NCBI RefSeq assembly: GCF_000143415.4
Contig: NW_003314290.1
Location: forward strand, 611,470-675,469
Length of the DNA: 64,000 nucleotides
Direction of reading: 5' to 3'
Origin: Selaginella moellendorffii
Lineage: Eukaryota; Streptophyta; Lycopodiopsida; Selaginellales; Selaginellaceae
In this document: piece by piece, positions 20,019 to 32,548 of the stretch
How the letters are laid out: each line of letters opens with the position of its first letter
Numbering within the stretch: the first letter of the stretch is position 1
Program-made: the position numbers and the translations under genes
Notes under the pieces: model-generated
Seen by the model: only the letters and a program-made list of their open reading frames with translations
What the model was told of the DNA's origin: nothing
Databases searched by the model: none

Positions 20019-23000
20019 TTAATTGAACTTTGCATAAGTACATAGAGTTCTGCCTTGCAAAAATTCCTCCACTAGATCTCGCGCGTTCGCTAGGTTCTCC
20101 TCCGGTTCCCATGTTGCTTCGCAGTGTGGAAATCCTTTCCACTTCACATGGAACTCTCTCACCTCGCGTCCTTGTCGCTTGCTCTGGCACGCATTGAGGA
20201 TGGCCTCGACTTCGTATTCCTCTTCCCCTTGGATAACCTCAGGTAAGGGTCTTACTTGGTCCTTGCGAAGCGGATCCTCAAAGTATGGCTTGAGTAAATT
20301 CACATGGAACACTGGGTGCATCTTCCCCATCTCTCGAGGAAGTCGGAGTCGGTAAGCCACTTTACCGATTCGTGCCTCAATCTCGTAAGGCCTTGCGAAC
20401 CTACTTAAGGAACTCAAGATCAATTCATTTACAGGAATACATGCATTTTTACCTTTGGGTCAACTTTCGGCTGATCCCATTTGGTAGCCTGAGGTTCTTG
20501 GTGTTCAGCCACACCTTCTCCCCAGCTTGGAACTCTACATCCCGGCGCTTTAGGTTTGTGTACTTGGTTTGCCTTTGTTGAGCCCGTTCCAAGGAATCCC
20601 TCACTAGATTCCAAATGTTGAGTCTTTCCGCCATGAATGCCTCCACTGCGGGTAGCTCTCCATGATACTCGGCCACGCCGAGCTCCAAAAGACCTTCAAT
20701 AGCTCGCCCATTGATGACTTCCCATGGATTCACCCCGATACTCGAATGTGGTGAGTTGTTATAACACATTTCCGCAAGTCCCAAATGACTTACCCAATCG
20801 GTCTGGTCTCCCGAGACATAGCATCGCAAATAATCCTCCAGCTGCCTATTCACCCTTTCCATTTGTCCGTTTGTCAAGAAGTGTTAGTGTCACTAAACTT
20901 GACTTAATACCCCATACCTGTCTGTGGGTGATAGGCGGTGCTGAATTTCAATTTGGTGCGATACTGTTCCAGGAGAGTCCTCCAGAACCTACTAGTGAAG
21001 ATCTTATATCAATCTGAGATGATCTCTTCCGGCCTTCCCCACACTCGAACCACTTGTTCGAAGAATAGCTTCGCCACACCTTCCACATCCACTTCCGTTG
21101 TGGTGGGTATGAAATGTGCCATTTTCAAAAATCGGTCCACCACCACGAATATCGCATCAAACCCCTCGCTTGGGGGAAGTCTCGTGATGAAGTCCATCGT
21201 AAGACATTTCCACGGACGATCTGGAATTGGGATGCTTTGCAACAAGCCCCTACTAGCCTTAGTCACGGCTTTGACCTGCTGACATGTTGGACATGTCTTT
21301 ACATAGTCTTGGACGTCCTTAGCCATATCTGGCCAATGGTACTTCCTCTTGAGTAAGCCCATCGTCTTGGGCACTCTGCCGTGTCCCGCAAGAAGTCCGT
21401 CATGACACTCTTCTAAGGCTACCTTCCTTAGTTCCCCTTTTGGAACATACACTCTCGTTTGCTTGTAATAGATGAGTCCGTTGCATTCCGCATAGCCCGT
21501 TTTCTTTTCCGTTGGCAGCTCACCTCTCTGGTGAGCTTCCCGCGCCTCTAGATTCCTCAGCAACACTTCTTATGCTAGACCATCGTTCTCATATGCTGTC
21601 TGCACATCGTCCCAGAAGGTTGTTGTTGCGTTGGATATCGCCAACCTCAAGCTCGCTTTTCGACTTAGCGCATCTGCCACGATGTTGCTCTTCCCAGGCT
21701 TGTACAGAATCTCGCAATCAAACTCGGCCAAGGCATTGGCCCACCGACCTTGTTTCCCTCTCAGGTTGGGCTGTGACAAGAAGTGTTTCGTTGCCACATT
21801 GTCCGTGTAAACCTTGAAGTGTCTCCCAAGGTAGTGTCGCCACTCCTTGAGTGCCTTGACCACCGCAAATAATTCCTTCTCGTGGGCAGGCCATTTCTGT
21901 TGAGCCTTGTCCAACTTCTTCGAGAAGAACGCTACTGGATGGTTGTCTTGCTTCAAAACTGCGCCCAACGCAAAGTCTGAAGCATCTGTGTCTACCTCAA
22001 AGTCCTTACCAAAATCTGGTAATGCCAACACGGGAGCCTTCCTCAACTTCCCTTTGAGGTGGACGAATGCCGCCTCGCATTCCGCTGTCCATACCATCTT
22101 CCCTTTTCCTGTTTGGTCCGTTAAGGGCAGGGCTACTCTCGAATAGTGTCTGATAAACTTTCGGTAGTAGTTGCGTAGCCCCAAGAATGCCCTCAACTCA
22201 TGTACATTCGATGGTCGCTCCCATTCCTAGATCGCTTTAACCTTCTCCGGGTCCACCTTGAGCCCGTCTTGGCCCACCACATGCCCGAGAAACTTTACCT
22301 TTTGTTGAGCAAAGTCACATTTGCTCTCTTTAGCAAACAGTTTGTGTTCCCTTAGTTTCTCAAACACCTTCGCCAAGTGTTCGGCATGCTCCTCTAGCGT
22401 CTCGCTATAGATCAGGATGTCGTCGATATAGACGACTACGAAGTGATCCAGATAGGGTACAAAGATGTGGTTCATCAACGCCGAAAATGTTGCCGGCGCA
22501 TTGCATAGCCCGAAGGGCATCACTAGAAACTCAAAGCTCCCATACCTCGTTCGATAGGTTGTCTTCTCGACATCTTCCTTGGCTACCCTGATCTGGTAGT
22601 ATCCTGAACTTAGGTCAATCCTCGAGAAGTATTTTGCCTTTCCCAACCTATCGAACAGGTCCTTAATTGTTGGCAAAGGGTACTTGTTCTTCTTTGTATA
22701 CTTGTTGAGCAACCGGTAGTCTATGCACATGCGCATAGAACCATCTTTCTTTTTCACAAATAACACCGGCGCCCCATACGGCGACTTGCTCAACCTAACA
22801 TACCCTTTGTCCACCAACTCCTCTAGTTGGCACTTGAGCTCCTTGAGTTCTTTTTCGTTCAAACGATAGGGGGGACGAACCACTGCCTCAGCACCCTCGA
22901 CCAGCTCAATCTTATGTTCTATCGGTCGTGCAGGGGGCAACCCCGCCGATAGCTCCTCCGGCATGGTATCCTGGAATTGGTCCAACACCCACTAGATCAC

Positions 23001-23444
23001 CAAAGGTACTTCTTCCTTTCCTGTCTTTTTGTCACTCTTCACCGAGAGTAAGCACAAAAAGGCTGCCTTAGTTCCTTTGGTGAGTTGTCCTCTCGTGGAC
23101 ACCAGGTTTAAGCAGGAATCTTTGGCCTTGCTTTGCCCTACCTTTAGATCCTGGGCCTCCACCCTAGATCTTCTTCCTTGGGCATTCGCCAATACCACAA
23201 AGTTCCTACCTTGTCCATGCAGGGCTACCACGAACCGATTAAACCAATCCATTCCGAAGATCATGTTAAATCCCGCCGTGTCCAACACGGTGAAATCCAT
23301 GTCTACTTTCCATGTCCCTACTTCGACTCTCGTTTGTCGAAGTACCTCATTGGTGCTTTGGCTACCTTGAACAAACTCTATAATCCTTGGTTCGCCTAGC
23401 CGCTGCACTGTTAGTCCGGCTTGCCAGACTATGTCTGCAGCCAC
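20019..23444 (-). pseudogene. Chromovirus pol (protease-RT-RNase H-integrase-chromodomain), broken
   Basis: Minus-strand segments in order: protease-like 23444-22992 ('FNMIFGMDWFNRF'); RT 22988-22227 with '[12 protein letters not shown]' and the catalytic 'VVYIDDIL'; RNase H 22196-21570 ('DASDFALGAVL', 'YTDN'); integrase 21566-20449 with the HHCC finger ('GHGRVPKTMG', 'CPTCQQVK') and core 'TMDFITRLP'; chromodomain 20423-20019 ('HVKWKGFPHCEATWEPEENL'). In-frame stops separate segments at 22989, 22224 and near 21567 and 21006. A short insertion or duplication lies before 'NGQMERVNR' (20877). The stops mostly look like C-to-T changes. Confidence 0.9.
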
Positions 23445-23597
23445 AAAATTATCCGAAGCACCTGTGTCAATAAGGATCTTAACAAAGCTACCTCTGAGCT
23501 TCCCTCAGAGGGCTAGTAGATGTCGCGAACGACTCTCTACCAAAGTTGCTCGTGTAATGAGTAACTTTGAGTTAGGGACTGGATCACATACCTCAGT

Positions 23598-24620
23598 TTA
23601 GACTTCACCCGACTTGATGGCCATATTGGCTCTGGCTTTCTTCGAGTAAGGACATTCCCTCGAAAAGTATCCCGTTTCACCGCAGTTGTAGCATACGTTG
23701 TTTCCCACGCTGCTATACGACTTGACCTTTTTATCCGTGGGTTTGTCTTTTTTCGCTTGACTCCCCCACGTACTCGCTCGCTGGCCACCGGATTTGCCTT
23801 TCCGGAACCCCGAGGACTCATTCTTAGAGAAACTCTTCTTGAATTTCCCCTTGGTATACGTTCCCCTTTGTTTGGCCCCTTTGCTAAACGTGGATCCCGA
23901 CCCCGTCGTGTTCCCCTTTCGCAGGTTATCATTGAAATGCACCTTGATGGCCGCATCTAACGCTTCCTTGTAGTTGGTCGGGTTTCACCACATCACCTCA
24001 CCGTGAGCCCAGGTTTGCAACCCCGATATGAAGGCATGGAACGCATCCATATCCCCCATGTCTGTGACAAGTATCCTCTTTGCCATGAACCCATTCACAT
24101 ATTCCTGGATGGTTCCAGTCTGCTTCAGCCTACTCAGCTCATCTCTCAGATGCAGAGTGGTATTCGGAGGAACGTATGTTGCGCGGATCCTCGCCTTCAT
24201 CATGTCCCAAGTGGCCACCGGTCCTTCGTTGGCCTCCGTTGTTCTCCACCAAGACTTGGCATTATCTGCCAAGTATGGTTTTGCACATGGGACCTTCTCC
24301 GAGCTCGGTAACCACAACGCTCGGAAGTAGTCCTCCATATCGTAAAACCAATCCTCCACCACCTTATAGTCGTTCACTCCCTTGAAGACCGGTGGGGGCT
24401 TTGGTTTGTACTTGGGAACTGCCTGAGGGACTGATTCCACTTCAGTCTGTTTGACCTTGTCTAGTTTTGCCTCAGTCCCTGCCGAAGGGTCTGCACCTTC
24501 TGCGCTGCCAGCATCCGCAGTCTTTCTCTTTTTCTTCCGCCTCTCGTCATGCTTTAGCTTGCGTACGAGAGTCTCCAGCAGGGCATTGGTCTGTGCCAAC
24601 TGTCCTTCTAGCACGTCCAA
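23598..24620 (-). pseudogene. Chromovirus gag with CCHC zinc knuckle
   Basis: The 211-residue frame 24620-23985 has the gag capsid pattern ('WFYDMEDYFRALWL', 'DELSRLKQTGTIQEYV'). The following frame (23942-23598) holds the zinc knuckle CYNCGETGYFSREC. A stop or frameshift separates the two. Confidence 0.85.
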
Positions 24621-24836
24621 TCAAGCCTTGGACGACCGAACCTCGCCACCGGACTCATGTTTGGAAGTTTCCTCACTAGAGTCCTCCTCATGCAAGGATT
24701 CCTCATCCATAGCCTCTTGTTCGACCGGAGGCTCCAGCTCTGGCGGAGGTTCCGTCTCCGCCTTTGTTCACTTACGCCCTGCCCTTGCCATCTCCCAGCA
24801 ATCCGCCTCTATCCTTTGCTAGAACTGAGGAAAAGG

Positions 24837-24849
24837 CTCCGATACCAAA
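24837..24849 (-). other. Primer-binding site (tRNA-iMet type)
   Basis: The minus strand reads TGGTATCGGAGCC just inside the 5' LTR, one mismatch from the usual TGGTATCAGAGC. Confidence 0.8.
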
Positions 24850-24854
24850 TTATA

Positions 24855-26156
24855 TTCCAATTTGCTAGCTTACCTTGTCTATCCGTCCGACATTGCCTTG
24901 GCTTTTGCTAAGTTCCCTCGCCAAGGTTCTCGCCTATGGTACCAACTCCTACTTGGTCCTACTTGGTTTCAACTACTCACTGCACGAGCAACGGAGCGTT
25001 AGCCATCCATCCACGGATTCCCAATCTCTCCCAATCCCCCTCCCCGGGTTAGACTGGACTTAAGGTTCGGCTACACTCCCCGCAAGCACAAGCAGCCAAG
25101 CACACCAAGCTTCTAGGTTCCTAACATCCCTTGGTACCACAAGACTTGATCATGGGACCCTCTAAATCCCAAGTCTTGAGTGCAACACTTGCTTCGGGAC
25201 GCCGGGGCAAAACACCGTGGCCTAGCGGCCCGGTATGGGTACCTCTACCCCCCCACTTCCATCCCGAAGGAAGGCCCAAGCCCCTAGGAAGGGCGAGGAC
25301 CAATGAGCCGCATGGTACTCAAATAGGGCACCACTCCATATGAGCCGGGAGCACTGCAATTGGTTTCCCTTTCGGGAGTGGGAGCTGCTCTTGAGCACTT
25401 CCTTGGATGGCCCCTCCAGCACCAACCAAGTCCATACTCACTCCCACCCAAGGCCCCTTGGTCCCAGTCTCAACCTCAAGTCGGTTTGGAAGCCCCATTG
25501 GAGAGTCCCTTCAAAACTGGTTCCTGGACCTCACTATCCTTACTATACTTTTGGAACCCCCTGCAGCCCCCCCCCCCCCCCCCCCGCCCCCCCCCTTGGG
25601 AGACGCACGCTTTGGGCTTTCCCCCTTTGTCCCGTATTAGTATTTGGACTTAGTCTCTAGCTCGATCTCGGACCCGATTTCGGATCCGACTTCGGATTCG
25701 GTCTCAGATTCGATCTCGGGAACCCCCGGAAGCCCCCCCCCCCCCCCCCACCCCTTGGGAGACGCACGCTTTGGGCTTTCACCCCTTGACCCGTATTAGT
25801 ATTTGGACTTAGTCTCTGGCTCGATCTCGGACTCGATTTCGGATCCGACTTTGGATTCGGTCTCAGACTCTATCTCGGACCCGATCTCGGACCCGATCTC
25901 GGACCCGACCTCGGACTCGACCTCGGACTCGGTCTCGGACCCGATTTCGGATCTCGGACTCCGTCTCGAACTCGGTCTCGAACTCGGTCCCCGAGTCGGT
26001 CTCGGACTCGATTTCGAACTCTGTCTCAAACTCGGTCTCTGAGTCGGTCTTGGACTCGATCTTCGACTTAGTCCCATCCGATGAACTCTTTGTCATTTTG
26101 GTCATGCTTTCGGGGTTCCTTTAGCCTACGACACCTCGGCGAGTTGGTTCTTTACA
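24855..26156 (-). repeat. 5' LTR of chromovirus
   Basis: About 1.3 kb, homologous to 18463-19613. It contains two C homopolymer runs (about 25566 and 25730), each followed by 'gagacgcacgctttgggct', so a unit of about 170 bp is duplicated relative to the other LTR, then the degenerate 'tcggactcg' repeats. Confidence 0.85.
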
Positions 26157-28237
26157 TTCTTATGGTAATCTGTTTACTATATAATTTTCCTCCAATCCAA
26201 GCAAGACACTTGACTGTAGATCTTGCTCTAGGTCAATATATAGCCCACTCAATTTTATGAATCTTTTGTTCTTTGACTTGGAAGCACTTAAACTTTTGGT
26301 TGTTGGAAGCATTAGTCCTTTTTGTTCTCTAGTAACATACTCATACTTGAGACGGTGTGAATTTGTTAGCTATATCAGCTCACGTGCTTGTTGCTTCCTT
26401 CTGATAGTTTTAAGATTCCTAGTTGGTTTTATTACAGAGTGAATTCCAAGATCATTTAAAGCTAATCCCACCACCTTTATGAGATTGTGACTAGGAAGTC
26501 GTATTGATGTTATAGTAGATAAGTGTGCCATCAAATCTTTAAGATTCAGTCTATTTCCTATAACCTAGCCTTTCATATAAGCATGCATAAAGGCTTGTTG
26601 TAAATGTAAGCAATTAAAGGGAACGACTCGAAAAACAATCCATGGGGTTCAAATACAAAGGGAAAGAGCCCATGAATAAAAGTGCACCCCCTTTTCCAAT
26701 CGATTAAAGGTCTTAGAATATTTGGGGTTAAGTGTCCTTGGATTTGAGTAGTACTAGGCTAGGTGACCTCCCAAGAATTCCAAACTCAAGAGCTTACAGG
26801 GCTAATTGACCTCTTAAAAAATCCAAACTCAAGAGGTTATAGAGTTGGGTGACCTCCTAGGAAGTCCAAACTCAAGAATTTACGGTAGGATAGAAATGAC
26901 CAAATCATTCTAGCAAGCTTTAGATAGAGATACATGTTTAAAGCCATTTGTTTTTGCTAGCCATATCATATGGTAACTCTTGGTAAAATTTATTGTTAGA
27001 ATTTAGGTAGCAACTATTTCATAACTCATCTATAATAGAAAGATTAAACCATTATACTAGCCAAGTTTATAATCATGGAATTGCTTTCTCATAAAGCATT
27101 ACCTCAAACTTGTCACAAATGTATGAACTTGTATTGCTTTTTTGCATTTTCTAAAGTGTTTGCAAATTTTAAACTTTAGTACAATTACTTATATTCATTA
27201 TAGTATTCAACTCGAATATATTTATCTATGTGTTCATGTAGATTTTACTCCCAATGGAAAAAACAACTCCTCTTTTGGCTAACTAAAACCTTATCTAGAC
27301 CACTATTATAGATAGTTCTAATAGCTCGTCAATTTGCTTGTGCTTCATCACTCACAAATCCATAAAATATTAGTGGTGTTAAAGATCTTGTTCCAACTTA
27401 GTATATTTTGTTTAGTAGCGTCCAAAAAAGAACTTGAGCTGGCATGTCTTTTCCTCTCATCTCATAAACAATTATCACTAGTAAGGATTACGCTCTACAT
27501 AAAAGAACATTATTAATATAATAATTGAATAAATGCATATTTACCTTAGATTGTACACATTATGAGTTATTTTAGACTATTCGGGAATTATGTGTGTATG
27601 ATTAAAGCATATCCAAGAGTATTGCAAATCTATACTTGGTAACATCCGCTTAACAAGATCAACTCCACTTTTAATACCATCCACCAACATCTTGAAAACA
27701 TGACATCATTTTTTGGCTTCAACTTAGATTAGTCCTGGAAAAGCAATGCTTTGGAAGAAGTTGTAGTTAAACTCATTTTTAAACTTTAAAATTGCATTGA
27801 GACTTGAGGACTTCTCAAAAAAAAAAAGAGAGACTTTCTTCTAAAGTTTTCTATTACAATTCACATCCTACAAAGATATTTTAAAGTAAATACAAAATAA
27901 TATTTTAAATTGACTAGATCTTACTTTCATTTATTAGTAAGTGCTAAAAGACTATCCAGTGTTTTGCTCAATTATTAGGGTGAAAATGTTATAGTGTTTA
28001 AAATTGATTGTAAGAAATTTTGAAGAATTAACTCATCTACTGCTTTAGTAGTAGGTTAAGCTCTTGGAGATTGATCTACTATTTTTGAAACAACAAATGT
28101 AACCACATCCAAAGTCTCCAAGTATGTCCCACTCGCCACTAGATGGTTATGTTGGCTAATGTGAATTGCTGCTCTTGTGAATGTCATATTGTTTAGGACA
28201 ACTGTCGTGAATGTGACTTCGGGTATCAAAAGTTATC
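26157..28237. other. AT-rich intergenic, no gene recognised
   Basis: Decayed sequence with short repeated phrases such as 'gacctcctaggaagtccaaactcaag'-like motifs at 26765-26880 in three imperfect tandem copies. No coding signal. Confidence 0.4.
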
Positions 28238-28981
28238 TGTCAGCCAATCCTTACGAACGCTTTTTCCTTACTGCCACGATGGCAGGAGGTCGGTATTGCT
28301 GGTTCCTTTTATTAGCCCCTCTTGTTCAAGTGTTAGTTTATTGGATTTAGCACTTGTACTTATCCAAATGGACATAAGGTAAGAACTCCTATGTGTTTCT
28401 AGTTGAGCATACTCAGCTTGGCTCTTAGTTCTCTTTTGCTCTGTCTTGCACTGGTTTGACAAGAACTCTTGCGTATTGAGATTAGTCCCTCAATATTGCT
28501 GGATGATAGCTTACCGTGTCTACCAAACACCCTCACTATCATGCCCTTTGTATTAGTCTTATTTTGGTCCCAAATGTTATTTATGGAAAGTGTCCAGATT
28601 TGCTCATTTGGCATATCTACGAAATGTAAAGATTGTTTTGAACATAATGGTATTCATCCCGTGTCCAAATTCGCAATCTAGAGACATTTCATATTTAGTA
28701 AGTTTTGAGCTTATCCCAAAGACTAACTCTTAGTACTAAGGGAGGCCTGGGGTGAAAGCCCAAAGTGTGTGTTCCTCAGGGGGGGGGGGGGAGGGGGCTG
28801 TGAGGGGTTTCAAATGTATAGTAGGGATAGTGGGTAGGTTAGGCATGGCCGACCAATCTTAGGCATAGTCTAGCTCTCGCTTGCATGCCTGTCCTTGTTT
28901 TATGTCTGGCTTGGGTTTAAGCCCAAGCTCCACACCATGTTAGCTGGTGGAATACCCATATCCTCACATTAGGCCACCGGT

Positions 28982-30855
28982 TGTGAGACACAAAATCCCT
29001 AGGCCCCAAAGTGGAGCCGGAAGGGCGCCACATGGTAGTGGCCGAAGCGAGAGCCAAACGAGCGTAACACGTTTGGACCAAAAGCTCCGACTTGAAAAGT
29101 CAAGAGCGGGAGTGGAACTCCCAACGAAGTGCTCGAGGAACGAGCACGAAGCGAGCAAAAGGCGAGGCTCCAAAAAGGGACCCAAAAGGACCAACACATG
29201 ACACGTGAGAGTGTCCGAGATGGACTCGAGTTGGAGTCCGAAGTGGAGTCCGAGATGGACCCGAGTTGGAGTCCGAAGTGGAGTCCGAGATGGACCTGAG
29301 TTGGAGTCCGAAGTGGAGTCCGAGATGGACCTGAGTTGGAGTCCGAAGTGGAGTCCAAGATGGACCCGAGATGGAGTCCGAGATGGAGTCCGAAGTGGAG
29401 TCCGAGGTGGACCCGAGATGGACCCGAGTTGGAGTCCGAAGTGGAGTCCGAGATGGACCCGAGATGGAGTCCGAGATGGAGTCCGAGATGGAGTCCGAGG
29501 TGGACCCGAGATGGACCCAAAATGGAGTCCGAGATGGAGTCCGAGATGGACCCGAGATGGAGTCCGAGATGGACCCGAGATGGACCCGAGATGGAGTCCG
29601 AGATGGAGTCCGAGATGGACCCGAGATGGACCCGAGATGGAGTCCGAGATGGAGTCCGAGATGGAGTCCGAGATGGAGTCCGAGATGGAGTCCGAGATGG
29701 AGTCCGAAGTCGAGACCGAGACCGGGACCGAGACCGAGACCAAGACCGAGACCGAGATCGGGACCGAGACCGAGGCCGAGGCCGAGGCCGAGACCGAGCC
29801 CGAGCCCGAGTCCGAGTCCGAGTCCGAGTCCGAGTCCGAGTCCGAGTCCGGAGCCTGAGAGGGTGAAAGCCCAAAGCGTTCGTCTCCCAGACCCTGGGGG
29901 GTTTGGTGAGCTCCAAAAGTATAGTGAGGGGGAGGACTGCAGTGGAGCCAGTTTGGCCAGGAAAGGCCAGTTTGGCCCAGGAAGGCCGGACCCAGTGTTG
30001 GGTGATGAGCTGCCCACTGGGAAGTCCAAGACTAGAGTGAACACAGACCGACAAGCGGGGTAGCTTGGTGAAGTGTTCAAGAGCCGGCTCTAGTTCCCCC
30101 GGGAGATCGACTGGCCGATGCTCCCAGTCCAAGTGTGGGTGGCACTACCTACTTGGATACCAGGTGTGGCTCAACGGAACCTCGCTCTAAGCCCATGGCT
30201 AGAGCACCTAAAGGTGAAAGGTGGGGAGAGTACCCAGGTGGCTCGCGTAAGGCCACGGTGTTCCGAAATGGTGTCCCAAAGTCCCAGATTGTGGAAAGGA
30301 AGAGGGGTAGCCCTCTGGTGGGGTGACCAAGGACACAGTCACACAGTGAGGAAGTCCTCGAGGATAGTGGGACTTAGTGGTCGAGCCGGTGGGCCTTGAT
30401 CCAGTGGCAGTGTTGGCGAACACAGCCAAGGACAAAAAGGGACTTGGTGGGGACCGGAACAGAGATATTGGGGAAGGCTATTCCCCATGTCTGTAGGCAT
30501 CCTAAGGATGTTAAGGAGTGGATTTGGGATGATCCCTCATGGGCGAATGACCCAGTCTTTGAGAGACGGGATTGGAATACAGGTGGTGTTAGACCACCAG
30601 TGTGACCAAGGTAATTGGGCATGGCCTTAGCGTAATGGGCCGATACGTCGGTGGTACCTTGGGGTGTCGATCATGGGATCGGACACGTGGAGCACTTGGA
30701 CCAAGTGCTAAGGTTGAGTGGCATGGATGCCATTCTTGGGGCTAGCAAGCCCCAAGTCCTGAGTTGGACTTATGGAGGTTGTGAATGAGACTCCTCCAAG
30801 TGGTCGGAGGTGTGGTTAAGTGACTAAAGTAGAATGGAAAATTTAGTCTCTTACA
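28982..30855 (+). mobile_element. Solo LTR with perfect 5-bp target-site duplication
   Basis: The 1874-bp element starts TGTGAGAC and ends GTCTCTTACA. It is flanked by CCGGT at 28977-28981 and 30856-30860. It shares 'gggtgaaagcccaaagcg' and the GAGTCCGAGATGGA-type repeats with the chromovirus LTRs, so it belongs to a related family. The empty site is seen in the homologous LTR at 36208-37282. Confidence 0.9.
29205..29855. repeat. Degenerate tandem repeat inside the solo LTR
   Basis: Dozens of imperfect units of GAGATGGACCC and GAGATGGAGTCC type, decaying into GACCGA and GTCCGA hexamers. All six frames stay open over long stretches because of the periodicity, giving spurious reading frames. 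Confidence 0.85.
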
Positions 30856-31206
30856 CCGGTATGCTAAAATAATGCCAAACTCCGTTTGGCTCCGTTTTGC
30901 ATGCTGGTCTTGGCATTGGGATGTTAGATACTTTAGGACTGTTCCAAGTCGCTTCGTGCTCCTATCTCCTCTCTCGTTGGGCTGTAGGCTTAGGAGTTGC
31001 TCCGTGGTCTAATTCTATCATTTCTTGGCTCTATACTTGGGAGTTTGGCACCGTTCCTTCATTCAGTGGCCCAAGGCCCTGAACCTCGGGTTCCACACCA
31101 CTATTCTATGGACATGTGGCATATAGAGGGTTTAGGTTCCGCTTCATGGTGTTATTTTATGATAAATCACCATAGGATAAAGGGTCAAAACCACGTATGC
31201 TACATT

Positions 31207-31217
31207 TGGTATCAGAG
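31207..31217 (+). other. Primer-binding site (tRNA-iMet type)
   Basis: TGGTATCAGAG two bases after the LTR end. Confidence 0.8.
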
Positions 31218-31877
31218 AAATTGTCTCAGCGAGTTCTATCCAATGAGATTGGGCAATTAATCTCATTGCATACGCAAAGATGAAAACGATGATCCGAATA
31301 GGTACACATTTGGGTGCAAAGACTTTGCAATTGTTCCTTGGGTATGGATTTGGTTACATTTTTGTATCGTATTATGTGAGCTTGCTCTTGGGCTCATAAA
31401 ATGGACTGAGATGTTCTGTTTGCACGAGTTTACGCTTGGGCTCATAAGTGAGGCACATTAGCAACTCAAGGTTGCACTTTGAGTTGGCAGGATTAATGTT
31501 AGTTTATTGGTAGTTCCATAAGTTGCTCCATGTACCATGGGTAAAAGTAAACCTTCTCTGGGTTTGCTATGAGTGGCAAATAGGCTGGTCCGTAGCTATT
31601 TAGCACAACACTAATGGATCCTTCTTAAGCATGATTATAAGTGGATCAATCAAGATTATAGGGATTAGTCTATTAATTCAAGTAGTTATTGCCATGCTTT
31701 CTCATAAACTTTTCTTGGATTGAACTAAAGGCAGTGTGAAAGTAAGCTTGAGGTTGGGTCAAATATGAGACCGAAAAGAGAGTTATCAAGGACAAAGGAT
31801 TAAACACATAAAACATTTTCTCTTCTTGGAGAGATAATTTGCAACGAGGTGTGACTCATTGCTCATGTTCACAATAT

Positions 31878-32548
31878 TGTAGTGCATATGATCATGGGAT
31901 GAAATTTGGATATATTGTCACTGTGGATCCTTGGAACCTTGGGGGATAAATGGGGATAAAATAGCCACTAAGGGCTCTCTCATCAAGCAATTGCCCCTTT
32001 TTTAGTTAGCTTAAGGGGAGAGAGATAAGGTGCGCTACAGTTGGTATCGGAGCAAATGGCACGGGTTCGATTCCCATTGATTAGTGGCTACCTAAAATAT
32101 AATATACCCTTGAGCAAGGTATATTCTTACCCCTAAATTAGAAAATCGTACGTATTGGGCATCCATGCATACGTCCTTCCTCTTGTGGAGCATCCCAAAC
32201 GAAGGTATCCACCGTGGGACTGCGGTACGGGTGGATGACTAGTTGCCTCATATGGAATAGCTGGTCTACACAATGGAAGGATTGGTAGATTCAGTGCGGA
32301 AATGAAGGTGCTGGTTCCCCTTGGCTTAGTAGGGGTTATTAGTCAATAGTCAATGAGGACATTGACATCTCTGAAGGGGGGGTGAGTGTAGTGCATGTGA
32401 TCATGGGATGAGATTTGGATATACTGTCACCATGGATCCTTGGAACCTTGGGGGATAAATAGGGATAAAATAGCTACTAAGGGCTCTTTCATCAAGCAAT
32501 TGCCCCTTTTCCAGTTGGCTTAAGGGGAGAGAGATAAGGTGCGCTACA
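31878..32548 (+). mobile_element. TRIM retroelement, complete
   Basis: Two 162-bp direct LTRs (31878-32039, 32387-32548), each TGTAGTGCAT...GCGCTACA, flank a 347-bp non-coding core. A PBS TGGTATCGGAGC lies at 32042-32053 and a purine tract (about 32373-32382) precedes the 3' LTR. AATAT duplications occur at 31873-31877 and 32549-32553. The total of 671 bp with no coding capacity fits terminal-repeat retrotransposons in miniature. Confidence 0.92.

Larger units (their letters stand above)
18463..26156 (-). mobile_element. Chromovirus-type Ty3/gypsy LTR retrotransposon, near full length
   Basis: Two direct LTRs flank an internal region whose minus strand reads PBS, gag with zinc knuckle, protease, RT, RNase H, integrase and a chromodomain, the order of Ty3/gypsy chromoviruses. 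Several nonsense codons in pol make it non-autonomous. The left LTR contains the 100-N gap. No clean target-site duplication is visible. Confidence 0.9.
28238..31204 (+). repeat. 5' LTR interrupted by a solo LTR
   Basis: Without the insertion at 28982-30855, it aligns along its length to the reverse complement of 36208-37282. It starts TGTCAGCC and ends TGCTACA. Confidence 0.75.

Noticed and set aside
18463-26156. Target-site duplication for the chromovirus
   Set aside because: Sequences next to the two outer LTR ends do not match clearly, and the 3' LTR end is not exactly defined.
28964-30132. Several overlapping long reading frames on both strands (for example a 377-codon minus frame)
   Set aside because: They are products of the GAGTCC/GAGATG repeat array in the solo LTR. 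Every frame is open and the peptides are Arg/Thr, Gly/Leu or Ser/Asp low complexity.
30721-30734. Short palindrome TGGCATGGATGCCA resembling the family
   Set aside because: It lacks the central GG-CC part, is only 14 bp and lies in an LTR. Probably chance.
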